DNA from: Lentisphaerota bacterium
Lineage (GTDB): Bacteria; Verrucomicrobiota; Lentisphaeria; Victivallales; Victivallaceae
DNA length: 64,000 nt
Assembly (NCBI GenBank): GCA_015061745.1
Contig: SUWB01000006.1
Coordinates: forward strand, 38,920-102,919
Direction of reading: 5' to 3'
The translations under genes were made by a program, and so were the position numbers. This document shows, one piece after another, positions 8,360 through 16,382 of the stretch (positions are counted from its first letter, which is position 1; each line of letters opens with the position of its first letter). The notes under the pieces were generated by a model. That model saw only the letters and a program-made list of their open reading frames with translations, made no database searches and was not told the origin of the DNA.

Positions 8360-11300
8360 TTACTGCATCACATCGCCGAGGGTCTTGTAGAAGGTCATAC
8401 GGCGTTTCGCATCTTCTTCAGCCTGAGCGAGCAGAGCATCGGCATTGGCAGGATCAGCCTTGAGAAGCTGTTTGTAACGGTTCTCACTGCGGATGAAGTC
8501 CTGATAAGCGATGGTGGGTTCTTTGGATTCCCAGACGAAGGGCTTTTCAGCGTTCGCGGGGTTGTAGCGGTAGAGAGGCCAGTAACCGGCTTCCACAGCA
8601 CGCTTGCCTTCTTCCTGGCTCTTGGTCATATTGATACCGTGGAGCATACAGGGAGCGTAAGCGAGGATGATGGAAGGACCATTGTGGGCTTCAGCTTCAC
8701 GGATGGCGGTCAGAGTCTGCTGACGGTTGGCACCCATAGAGATGGAGGCAACGTAGACATTGCCGTAGCTCATACACATAAAGCCGAGGTTCTTCTTGGT
8801 CATACGCATACCGGAAGCGGCGAAGAGGGCCACAGCACCGATAGGAGTGGACTTGGAAGCCTGACCGCCGGTGTTGGAGTAGATTTCGGTGTCGAGCACG
8901 AGGATGTTGACGTTACGATCCTGAGCGACAACGTGGTCCAGACCGCCGTAACCGATGTCATAGGCCCAGCCGTCACCGCCGATAATCCACACGGACTTGT
9001 CAACGAAGTAGTCCTTGAGTTCGGCGATCTTGGTGATGACCTGTTTGATTTCGCCTTCGCATTTGCAATCAGCGGCTTTGGCGAGCATTTCGCCCAGTTT
9101 CTTCTGGTTGGCGATAGCGGCATCATCTTTGGCATCCCAGTTGGCCAGAGCGTATTCAAAACCGGCTTTCATATCGGGGCAGGCAACGCCCAGTTCCAGA
9201 GCACGGTTGACCAGGTTCTTCAGCTGTTCACGGTTGGTGTCAACAGCGACACGCATACCGAAACCGTATTCAGCGTTGTCCTCAAAGAGGGAGTTGGCCC
9301 ACGCGGGACCGCGGCCTTCTTTGTCCTTGCAGTAGGGCAAGCTGGGGAAGGAACCGGAGTAGATGGAGGAGCAGCCGGTAGCGTTGGCAACGATCATACG
9401 GTTACCGAAAAGCTGGCTGATCAGACGGACATAGGGAGCTTCACCGCAACCGGCGCAAGCACCGCTGAATTCGAAGTAAGGCTGCTTGAAGCCCACGCCC
9501 TTGACGTTGGCTTCGGTGGTGCCGCCCATTTCACCGTCGGGCAGAGCGGTGAAGAAGTCAAGGTTGGCCTGCTGACCGGCTTTGCGTTCGCCGGCGGCGG
9601 AAACCATTGAAAGAGCTTTTTCTTTGGCGATACAGCTTTCGACGCAGACGCCGCAGCCGAGACAGTCGTCAACGTAGACCTGCAGACGGTACTTGAGACC
9701 CAGTTCCTTCTTGACGGGGGGCTTGGCGTCCACGGTGGTGAAGGTGGCAGGAGCAGCGGCCAGATCAGCGGGAGCGATCAGTTTGGCACGGATGGCAGCG
9801 TGGGGGCAAGCCATTACGCACTGGTTGCACTGGATACACTTGGAGGAATCCCAGGTGGGAACTTTGGGGGCAACGCCGCGTTTTTCAAAACGGGCGGTAC
9901 CGATGGGCATAGAACCATCGTAGCTCATAGCGGAAACAGGAACGGTGTCACCCTTCTGTTCCAGCACGGGCTTCATCAATTTGACAGCAAATTCACCCAT
10001 TTCAGCGGTGAACTTGGGAGCGGGCTCATAGCACTCGCCGGCAGCGGCGGGCACAGCAACCTGAGTCAGACCGTCAAGAGCCTTGTCAACGCAGAGCTTG
10101 TTCTGATCGACCACTTCCTGGCCCTTCTTGGCGAATTTCTTTTCGATACCCTTCTTGATGTAGCCGATGGCTTCAGCTTCGGGGATGATGTCTGCCAGCT
10201 TGAAGAAGCAGGTCTGCATAATGGTGGAAATGTATTTGGGGCTTCCGACTTCAAGAGCGACCTTGAGAGCGTCCACCACATAGAACTTCACGTTCTTGGC
10301 GATGATGGTTTCCTGCATTTCCCTGGTCAAAGTGGCGAAGGCCTTGTCTGCGGGAGCATTGGTGTTCAGCAGGAAGGTACCGCCTTCTTTGATGGAGGAG
10401 ATCATATCGTACATACCGATATAGGCCTGGTTGTGGCAAGCCACGAAATCAGGGCTGGTGATCAGGTATTCACTGGTGATGGGCTTGTCACCGAAGCGCA
10501 GATGGCTGATGGTGATACCGCCGGACTTCTTGGAGTCGTAGGAGAAATAAGCCTGGACGTACTTGTCGGTGTTGTCACCGATGATAGCCACGGAGTTCTT
10601 GTTGGAACCCACGGTACCGTCGGAACCCAGACCCCAGAACATACAGCTGGTGGTGCCGGCAGGTTCGGTGACGATGACTTCGTCAACGGGCAGTGAGAGG
10701 TTGGTGACGTCGTCTTCGATACCAACGGTGAAGTTGTGGGTGCATTTGCCGTCGAGGTGCTTGTAGATAGCGAGGACCATAGAAGGAGTGAACTCCTTGC
10801 TGGCCAGACCATAACGTCCGCCGATGACGGTGATGTCGCGGTCGGCGAGAGCGGCCTTGACGTCGAGGTAGAGAGGTTCGCCGTAGCAGCCGGGTTCTTT
10901 GCAGCGGTCAAGGACAGCGATCTTCTTGACGGTGGCAGGAATGGCAGCGGAAAGGGCGGAAATGTCAAAGGGACGATAGAGACGGACTTTGACCAGACCC
11001 AGTTTGGCACCTTTGGCGTTGAGGTAGGTGATAGCTTCTTCGATGGTTTCGCAACCGGAACCCATAGCGACGATCACCTTGTCGGCATCAGCAGCACCGA
11101 CGTAGTCAAAGAGGTGGAGAGGACGGCCGGTCAGAGCAGCGACTTTGTCCATATATTTCTGAACGACACCGGGAAGATCAGCGTAGATCTTGTTGGTGGT
11201 TTCACGGCCCTGGAAGTAGACGTCGGGGTTCTGGGCGGCCATCTTGGCGTAGGGAGCCTCAGGACGCAGAGCGCGCTGACGGAAGCGTTCGATATATTTC

Positions 11301-11890
11301 ATATCGACCAGGGATTTCATATCAGCATAGTCGAGGAGTTCGACCTTCTGGTATTCGTGAGAGGTACGGAATCCGTCGAAGAAAGCGAGGAAAGGAACTT
11401 CGCTTTCGAGGGTGGCCAGATGAGCAACCAGAGCCAGGTCGTGAGTTTCCTGAATTGAAGCAGCGGAGGTCATAGCATAACCGGTAGCACGGCAGGCCAT
11501 AACGTCGGAGTGGTCACCGAAGATTGACAGAGACTGAGCTGCGAGAGCACGGGCGGACACGTGGAAGACGGTGGGCAGCATTTCGCCGGCGATCTTGTAC
11601 ATATTCGGGATCATCAGCAGCAGGCCCTGGCTGGCGGTGTAGGTGACGGTGAGAGCACCGGCACTCAGTGAACCGTGAGCAGCACCGGCAGCACCGGCTT
11701 CGGACTGCATTTCGACGATCCGGAGGGGTTCGCCGAACATGTTTTTCATACCCTTGCTGGCCCAGGCATCAGCGTACTCACCCATAGGTGAGGACGGGGT
11801 GATGGGGTAGAGGGCGGCGACTTCGCTGAAAGCGTAAGCGACGTAACTGGCGGCGTGATTGCCGTCGATGGTCTCCATTCTTTTGCCCAT
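8360..11890 (-). CDS. nifJ: pyruvate:ferredoxin (flavodoxin) oxidoreductase
   Basis: Single-chain pyruvate:ferredoxin oxidoreductase of 1176 residues, the usual length. It converts pyruvate and CoA to acetyl-CoA and CO2, reducing ferredoxin, in anaerobic central metabolism. Domains in order: N-terminal pyrimidine-binding domain (ALYPITPSSPMGEYAD), transketolase-C-like domain, gamma/EKR domain, a bacterial ferredoxin domain with two 4Fe-4S motifs (CIQCNQCVMACP and CLGCGVCVESC), and a C-terminal thiamine-diphosphate domain with FSGACAGCGEAPY and GGDGWAYDIGYGG. The ATG at 11890 has an ideal AAGGAG box. It is a single-gene transcript with a strong promoter and terminator, as expected for an abundant fermentation enzyme. 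No anomaly in the protein. Confidence 0.97.
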   Translation of the reverse strand: MGKRMETIDGNHAASYVAYAFSEVAALYPITPSSPMGEYADAWASKGMKNMFGEPLRIVEMQSEAGAAGAAHGSLSAGALTVTYTASQGLLLMIPNMYKIAGEMLPTVFHVSARALAAQSLSIFGDHSDVMACRATGYAMTSAASIQETHDLALVAHLATLESEVPFLAFFDGFRTSHEYQKVELLDYADMKSLVDMKYIERFRQRALRPEAPYAKMAAQNPDVYFQGRETTNKIYADLPGVVQKYMDKVAALTGRPLHLFDYVGAADADKVIVAMGSGCETIEEAITYLNAKGAKLGLVKVRLYRPFDISALSAAIPATVKKIAVLDRCKEPGCYGEPLYLDVKAALADRDITVIGGRYGLASKEFTPSMVLAIYKHLDGKCTHNFTVGIEDDVTNLSLPVDEVIVTEPAGTTSCMFWGLGSDGTVGSNKNSVAIIGDNTDKYVQAYFSYDSKKSGGITISHLRFGDKPITSEYLITSPDFVACHNQAYIGMYDMISSIKEGGTFLLNTNAPADKAFATLTREMQETIIAKNVKFYVVDALKVALEVGSPKYISTIMQTCFFKLADIIPEAEAIGYIKKGIEKKFAKKGQEVVDQNKLCVDKALDGLTQVAVPAAAGECYEPAPKFTAEMGEFAVKLMKPVLEQKGDTVPVSAMSYDGSMPIGTARFEKRGVAPKVPTWDSSKCIQCNQCVMACPHAAIRAKLIAPADLAAAPATFTTVDAKPPVKKELGLKYRLQVYVDDCLGCGVCVESCIAKEKALSMVSAAGERKAGQQANLDFFTALPDGEMGGTTEANVKGVGFKQPYFEFSGACAGCGEAPYVRLISQLFGNRMIVANATGCSSIYSGSFPSLPYCKDKEGRGPAWANSLFEDNAEYGFGMRVAVDTNREQLKNLVNRALELGVACPDMKAGFEYALANWDAKDDAAIANQKKLGEMLAKAADCKCEGEIKQVITKIAELKDYFVDKSVWIIGGDGWAYDIGYGGLDHVVAQDRNVNILVLDTEIYSNTGGQASKSTPIGAVALFAASGMRMTKKNLGFMCMSYGNVYVASISMGANRQQTLTAIREAEAHNGPSIILAYAPCMLHGINMTKSQEEGKRAVEAGYWPLYRYNPANAEKPFVWESKEPTIAYQDFIRSENRYKQLLKADPANADALLAQAEEDAKRRMTFYKTLGDVMQ

Positions 11891-11958
11891 TTCATTTCTC
11901 CTTTTGAGGGGTTAAAAAATGTTTACTTTAGAAGTAAAACCTGAAAACTGTTTCATAT

Positions 11959-11987
11959 AATATACACCGCTTGAGACAAATTTTCAA
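11959..11987 (-). promoter_or_regulatory. promoter of nifJ
   Basis: Minus strand TTGAAA (11982-11987), 17-bp spacer, TATATT (11959-11964). The spacer and the -35 are occupied by a perfect inverted repeat listed separately. Confidence 0.8.
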
Positions 11988-11993
11988 GCGGTG
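11965..11993. repeat. perfect inverted repeat across the nifJ promoter
   Basis: CACCGCTTGA (11965-11974) and TCAAGCGGTG (11984-11993) are exact reverse complements separated by 9 nt. One arm covers the -35 and the other abuts the -10. It is either an operator or the terminator hairpin of the upstream transferase gene reused inside a promoter; there is no T-run of the usual kind, which favours an operator. Confidence 0.6.
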
Positions 11994-12017
11994 CTTATAG
12001 ATTCCGTATTTTTTTAC

Positions 12018-13112
12018 TCAACTTTTTGGGGCCAGTGCAAATTGCAGTATAGTGATGACCGTCAACTGCAGAAGTGCCTGAATGACCAATATGGCCGCTG
12101 TACGGAAATCTCCCCAGAAAATCGGCAGAGCCGTGATTCCGATTGAAAGTGAAAGCAAATGGACCAGCAGAACTGCCTGGGGACGGGATAAGCCCATTCT
12201 GACAAAACGGTGGGAAATATGATTGTGGTCACCGATCCAGAAGGGCTTTTTGTTAATGGTCCTTATGATGACCACCATTGCTGTGTCAAAGAGGGGCAGG
12301 GCCAGTACCAGGAGCGGGATCAGTACCGGGAAACGGGAAAGTGAGTAACTGATGTCAAAAAAGCTGACCTCAGTTGCTGTGACGGCGGCGAGAAAACCCA
12401 GAAAGTGACTTCCGGAATCCCCCATAAAAATCTTTGCCGGAGCCGCATTGTAGAACCAGAATCCGCAGCACACACCGCAGCTCAGTGAAGATATGGCTGC
12501 AATGAAAAATTGTCCGTTCAGCCCTGCGATGACTGCAAAGATCCCGAGAGCAATGGCAATGACTCCGGCGGCAAGACCGTCCATATTGTCGAAAAAGTTG
12601 ATGGAATTCATCATCAGCATAATCCAGAATACCGTCGCCGCCATAACCGCATACTGATTGGTGATGAAAATATTGAGCCTGACTCCGCCATAGAGAGTGA
12701 CCAGCAGGGCAATAATGAACTGACCGCCGAACTTTGCGGCGGCAGACATTGCAAATTTATCATCCCAGAGACCGAGAAGTACCGCCAGGGCGGCACAGCC
12801 TGCGATAACTGCCAGATTGGGAAGTGCGGAAATTAACCCTGGCATAATGCCGTTGAAATGAGGTAATGCAGGCAAAAGATTGCTTCTGACAACGATGATA
12901 CCGGCAATGATGGCGATGATCCAGGCGGTAAACATTGCAGCTCCCCCCAGAAGGGGAGTGGCATTCTGGTGTTTTTTGTGATTTGATGCGGGGACATCAA
13001 GAAAGCCGGTCTTTCTTGCTATAAAGGCAAAGACCGGTGTCAGGAAAAGAGCAAGTGATGCTCCGCCGCAAAAAACGGCTGTGTATATCCAAATCCAACT
13101 GTTCATACGCAT
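12018..13112 (-). CDS. WecA/TagO/MraY-family sugar-1-phosphate transferase
   Basis: 364-residue polytopic membrane protein of the polyprenyl-phosphate N-acetylhexosamine-1-phosphate transferase family, which loads a sugar phosphate on undecaprenyl phosphate at the cytoplasmic face to begin a surface glycan. Evidence: about ten hydrophobic segments, an early KKHQNATPLLGGAAMF motif, NSINFFDNMDGLAAG (the conserved substrate-binding Asp pair), IFMGDSGSHFLGF, and WIGDHNHISHRF near the C-terminus. The His-rich last motif and the lack of a neighbouring mur cluster favour WecA/TagO over MraY. Two ATG codons (13112 and 13106) are possible; neither has a strong ribosome-binding site. No other O-antigen genes are adjacent. 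Confidence 0.87.
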   Translation of the reverse strand: MRMNSWIWIYTAVFCGGASLALFLTPVFAFIARKTGFLDVPASNHKKHQNATPLLGGAAMFTAWIIAIIAGIIVVRSNLLPALPHFNGIMPGLISALPNLAVIAGCAALAVLLGLWDDKFAMSAAAKFGGQFIIALLVTLYGGVRLNIFITNQYAVMAATVFWIMLMMNSINFFDNMDGLAAGVIAIALGIFAVIAGLNGQFFIAAISSLSCGVCCGFWFYNAAPAKIFMGDSGSHFLGFLAAVTATEVSFFDISYSLSRFPVLIPLLVLALPLFDTAMVVIIRTINKKPFWIGDHNHISHRFVRMGLSRPQAVLLVHLLSLSIGITALPIFWGDFRTAAILVIQALLQLTVITILQFALAPKS

Positions 13113-13160
13113 AATTTATCACTTAACAGGGAAAAATGCAAGTTTTTTTTCTTTTGCAAG

Positions 13161-13189
13161 TGGAAATAAGTTTTTTTCCGCATTATATT
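13161..13189 (+). promoter_or_regulatory. probable promoter of the antiporter/panB operon
   Basis: TGGAAA (13161-13166), 17-bp spacer, TATATT (13184-13189), about 75 nt before the antiporter ATG. The -35 is one base away from the TTGAAA seen elsewhere in the window. Confidence 0.5.
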
Positions 13190-13264
13190 ATAGGAAGAAC
13201 CTGTAAAAAGGTTTTTATGGGATTTTTTTGTTTTTTTAATGTTGAAAGCTGAAGCAAAGGTATT

Positions 13265-14815
13265 ATGGAACTTTCGTTTGGAGTTATTGTGACTTTTGTA
13301 GGCGTGCTTCTGCTTGCCGGGGTCTTGTCCAATAAACTTTCCAGTAAATTCAATATGCCTATCCTGCTGCTCTTTCTGGCAGTGGGAATGACTGTGGGAG
13401 CTCACGGTTTGGGAATCGTGCATCTGGAGCCTGAAAAACACGCAGGCCCCATCAATTCTCTCGGTACCGTAGCAATGTGCTTCATTCTTTTTGCCGGCGG
13501 TCTGGGGACCAGTTTTCGTTCCATCCGCCCTGTTATCCGCAGTGGAGTCACTCTGGCTACGGCGGGAGTTATTCTGACAGCGATTTTTCTGGGAATCTGC
13601 GGATATCTGATTTGTCTGGCTTTCAATCACAATACCGGTTTTGCCTGGTGGATGCTTATGGCCTCTATTATTTCTTCCACAGATGCGGCGGCTATGTTTG
13701 CCATCTTGCGGGGCAACGGCGTGAATCTTTCCGGTGATCTGCAGCCTCTGCTTGAACTTGAATCCGGCAGCAACGACCCTATGGCCGCATTGCTGACCCT
13801 GGTTATGCTGCAAATCGTCACGGCTTCAAGCGGATTTTCTTTCTGGCAGATACCTCTGCTCTTTTATAAGATCATTGTCGGGGCTGTGCTGGGTTTTTTT
13901 ATGGGGGTTGCCGGGAAAAAACTCTTTGGGCAGCGTTTTGAATACGAAGGATTGTATTATGTCCTTGGTGTGGCTTTGGTGCTGATTTGCTTCGGTTTTG
14001 CTGAATTGTGCCATACTAATGGCTTTCTCGCCGTTTATGTCTGCGGCGTGACGATGGGGAATTTGAAGTACAATTTCCGGGGCGGACTTGCCAAATTCAA
14101 CGAAGGAATCGCCTGGCTGATGCAAGTGATCCTCTTTACCTCTCTCGGCGTGCTGGTGAATCCCCGGGAATTGATCGAACTTCCTGTGCTGATTCCCGGA
14201 ATCCTGCTTTCTTTGTGTATGATGTTCATTGCCCGTCCGGGGGCTGTGTTTCTCTCTCTTATTCCGAGCAAATTCACTTTCAAGGAAAAGGTGTTGATCT
14301 CCTGGGCAGGTTTGCGGGGGGCCGCCCCCATCGTACTTGCCACGTTCCCTCTTGTTGCGCGGGTGGAAAACTCAAAATTGATGTTCAATATGGTCTTTTT
14401 TATGGTGATCGGCTCGGTTTTGGCACAGGGGATCACTCTGATGCCCCTGGCCCGGAAATTGGGACTTGCCCGGGCGTTCCGCAGTAAAAGCCGGGTGCCG
14501 GTGGAAGTCGAAACAATGGATGGGGTCAACTACGATCTGCACGAATTTGAAGTCGGTTCCGGGTCGCTTCTGGTCGGTATGACTCTGGCTGAAGCCAAAC
14601 TTCCGCCGGGGGCACTTGTGACGATGATCCGCCGGGGGAAGGGGTTTATTCCCGCTTGCGGCAGTACTGTTATTGAGGAAGGGGACGATCTTGTGGTTAT
14701 GGGAGCCCCTGAAAAGCTGTACGAACTGTCTGAAAAATATTTTCCGGATTCCGGTTACGCGGAAAAACATCAATTGCCCGGATTTTTGAAAAAAGAGATT
14801 TTTAAACGGAATTAA
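13265..14815 (+). CDS. K+/H+ antiporter (CvrA/NhaP2 type) with C-terminal TrkA-C domain
   Basis: 516-residue monovalent cation/proton antiporter. The first 390 residues hold about 12 membrane segments with CPA1-type signatures (MASIISSTDAAAMFAIL, LELESGSNDPMAALLTL, ISWAGLRGAAPIVLA). A cytoplasmic TrkA-C/RCK-C domain follows (about 410-500), with LLVGMTLAEAKLPPGALVTMIRRG and GDDLVVMGAPEKL. This layout fits bacterial NhaP2/CvrA proteins, which export K+ or Na+ in exchange for protons in pH and osmotic control. It is followed after 27 nt by panB and then a lipoprotein, so the three are probably one transcript; no functional link to pantothenate is apparent. Confidence 0.88.
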   Translation: MELSFGVIVTFVGVLLLAGVLSNKLSSKFNMPILLLFLAVGMTVGAHGLGIVHLEPEKHAGPINSLGTVAMCFILFAGGLGTSFRSIRPVIRSGVTLATAGVILTAIFLGICGYLICLAFNHNTGFAWWMLMASIISSTDAAAMFAILRGNGVNLSGDLQPLLELESGSNDPMAALLTLVMLQIVTASSGFSFWQIPLLFYKIIVGAVLGFFMGVAGKKLFGQRFEYEGLYYVLGVALVLICFGFAELCHTNGFLAVYVCGVTMGNLKYNFRGGLAKFNEGIAWLMQVILFTSLGVLVNPRELIELPVLIPGILLSLCMMFIARPGAVFLSLIPSKFTFKEKVLISWAGLRGAAPIVLATFPLVARVENSKLMFNMVFFMVIGSVLAQGITLMPLARKLGLARAFRSKSRVPVEVETMDGVNYDLHEFEVGSGSLLVGMTLAEAKLPPGALVTMIRRGKGFIPACGSTVIEEGDDLVVMGAPEKLYELSEKYFPDSGYAEKHQLPGFLKKEIFKRN

Positions 14816-14842
14816 TAATTCTTGGAGGAGTATTAAGGTCCT

Positions 14843-15640
14843 ATGTTGAAAAGAACTACTGTTGCCGCTTTTGCAAAACGCAAGCGGGAAGGCGAAAAAA
14901 TCGTTATGATAACAGCTTACGATGCTCCCGGTGCTGCTGCTGCCGCAGATGCGGGGATCGATATTCTGCTGGTGGGGGATTCTCTTGCTCCTACGGTTCT
15001 CGGGTATCGCAATACTTTGCCTGTGACGATGGAGCAGATGCTTCATCACGCTGCGGCTGTCCGGCGGGGAGCCCCCGGAAGTTTTGTGGTCTTTGATTTG
15101 CCTTTTATGAGTTATCAGGAAAGTCTTGAAAAAGCACTTCACAATGGGGGACGGGCTCTGAAAGAAGCTGACTGCGATGCTGTTAAACTTGAAGGCGGTG
15201 CAGAAATGGCTCCTCTGGTCGATGCACTGGTGGGGGCCGGGATCCCTGTTATGGCTCACGTTGGACTGCTCCCTCAGCGGGTGCAGACAATGGGGGGGTA
15301 CAGGATCCAGGGACGTACACCTGATGCGGCGGAACGGATCCTTGCTGATGCCAAAGCTCTTGAAGCGGCGGGGGCCTTTTCTGTCGTTTTGGAGTGCGTG
15401 CCTGCTGAATTGGGTAAAACGGTCACTGAAGCCTTGAGTATTCCCACTATCGGTATCGGTTCCGGGGATGGGTGTTCAGGACAGGTGCAAGTGATGAACG
15501 ATGTGCTTGGGCTCTTTGAAAATACTCCGAAGCACGCCAAGCGTTATGCAGAAGTGGGGCGTATCATCCGTGAAGCCCTGGGAAATTATGCTGCCGAAGT
15601 CCGGGGAGGTGTATTTCCTGATGATGAGCACAGCTTCTAA
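14843..15640 (+). CDS. panB: 3-methyl-2-oxobutanoate hydroxymethyltransferase
   Basis: 265-residue TIM-barrel enzyme that transfers a hydroxymethyl group from methylene-tetrahydrofolate to alpha-ketoisovalerate, the first committed step of pantothenate and CoA synthesis. Typical PanB segments are present: MITAYDAPGAAAAADAGIDILLVGDS (metal-ligand Asp), TVLGYRNTLPVTMEQM, DAVKLEGG, HVGLLPQ and IPTIGIGSGDGCSGQVQV. Start ATG with a strong GGAGGAG. The next gene, a lipoprotein, begins inside its last 20 nt. No panC or panD is nearby. Confidence 0.95.
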   Translation: MLKRTTVAAFAKRKREGEKIVMITAYDAPGAAAAADAGIDILLVGDSLAPTVLGYRNTLPVTMEQMLHHAAAVRRGAPGSFVVFDLPFMSYQESLEKALHNGGRALKEADCDAVKLEGGAEMAPLVDALVGAGIPVMAHVGLLPQRVQTMGGYRIQGRTPDAAERILADAKALEAAGAFSVVLECVPAELGKTVTEALSIPTIGIGSGDGCSGQVQVMNDVLGLFENTPKHAKRYAEVGRIIREALGNYAAEVRGGVFPDDEHSF

Positions 15641-16379
15641 AATATTATTATATCTTCTTATTTTTGTGCTGGGGGGCTGTGCACTTTTTCAGCCGCAGAA
15701 AATAGAATTGTCTGTTATGCAGCAGGCGGTGCGTGACCGTCTGCTCAGACTTCAGGTAACTGAATTTCTTGCTCAAACGGCAAGAGAGCACTTTCAATCA
15801 GAAAAAGCGGTTGCTCTGTTTTCACTGAAGACCGGCTACCGGGATTCCTGGGGCGTTGAAAAAGATCCGGCACTTGAAGTGCTGGAAGAAGCGATCCGGT
15901 ACGGTCTGACTGTGCTTGCTTCAGATCCTCAAGCGACGGCTGAAAAACTCATTGGAGAAAAGCTGGATTTTTTAACGGCCTGTGCCTTGCTGAATTTGAA
16001 ACACGCTCCCCTTGGCAATTCAGACGGCAATTACAGAGATTATCTGTCTGCTCTTGGGATGATGACGGGGTGGAAGTCAAAAAAAATTCTTGAATATGCA
16101 GTATTAGCTCTGGAAGAAGGTGAAGTTTCTCCTTTCCGCATAGATCCCGCCTCGGAGCGTCTTTTGGATGAAAAAGGTAATGCAGCTGCATTTGATACGG
16201 CTTCAGAACTTTACCGGCGTCCCGATGAAGCAAGGCTCCGCCGTGCGGAACTGCTCCGCCGTGCGATGCTCAACCGTTATCTGCTGCAAATAAAAAGCTC
16301 CGGAAGCGTCAACTATCCGGAGCTGAAAATCGCCGTCTGGCGGGGAAAACTCTTTTCAGGAGTTTTTAAGGGACTGTAA
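15621..16379 (+). CDS. putative outer-membrane lipoprotein of unknown function
   Basis: 252 residues starting at one of two adjacent ATGs (15621 or 15624) with GGGAGGTG upstream, overlapping the end of panB by 20 nt. The N-terminus (MMSTASKILLYLLIFVLGGC) is a lipoprotein signal with the acylated Cys around residue 20. The rest is mainly predicted helix, rich in Leu, Glu and Arg. It resembles uncharacterised lipoproteins related to outer-membrane efflux assembly in its helical content, but I see no diagnostic motif and give no function. Near the 3' end the coding sequence holds a 9-bp perfect inverted repeat (AGCTCCGGA...TCCGGAGCT, 16296-16324), which may weaken read-through toward the convergent gene. 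Confidence 0.6.
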   Translation: MMSTASKILLYLLIFVLGGCALFQPQKIELSVMQQAVRDRLLRLQVTEFLAQTAREHFQSEKAVALFSLKTGYRDSWGVEKDPALEVLEEAIRYGLTVLASDPQATAEKLIGEKLDFLTACALLNLKHAPLGNSDGNYRDYLSALGMMTGWKSKKILEYAVLALEEGEVSPFRIDPASERLLDEKGNAAAFDTASELYRRPDEARLRRAELLRRAMLNRYLLQIKSSGSVNYPELKIAVWRGKLFSGVFKGL

Positions 16380-16382
16380 CTT

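Noticed and set aside
8639..9610. 323-codon plus-strand frame inside nifJ
   Set aside because: Antisense shadow of a highly conserved gene, no start signal, no motif.
13113..13200. Divergent promoter for the WecA/MraY-like gene
   Set aside because: TATAAT-like sequence on the minus strand is only the reverse side of the palindromic plus-strand -10; no -35 at proper distance.
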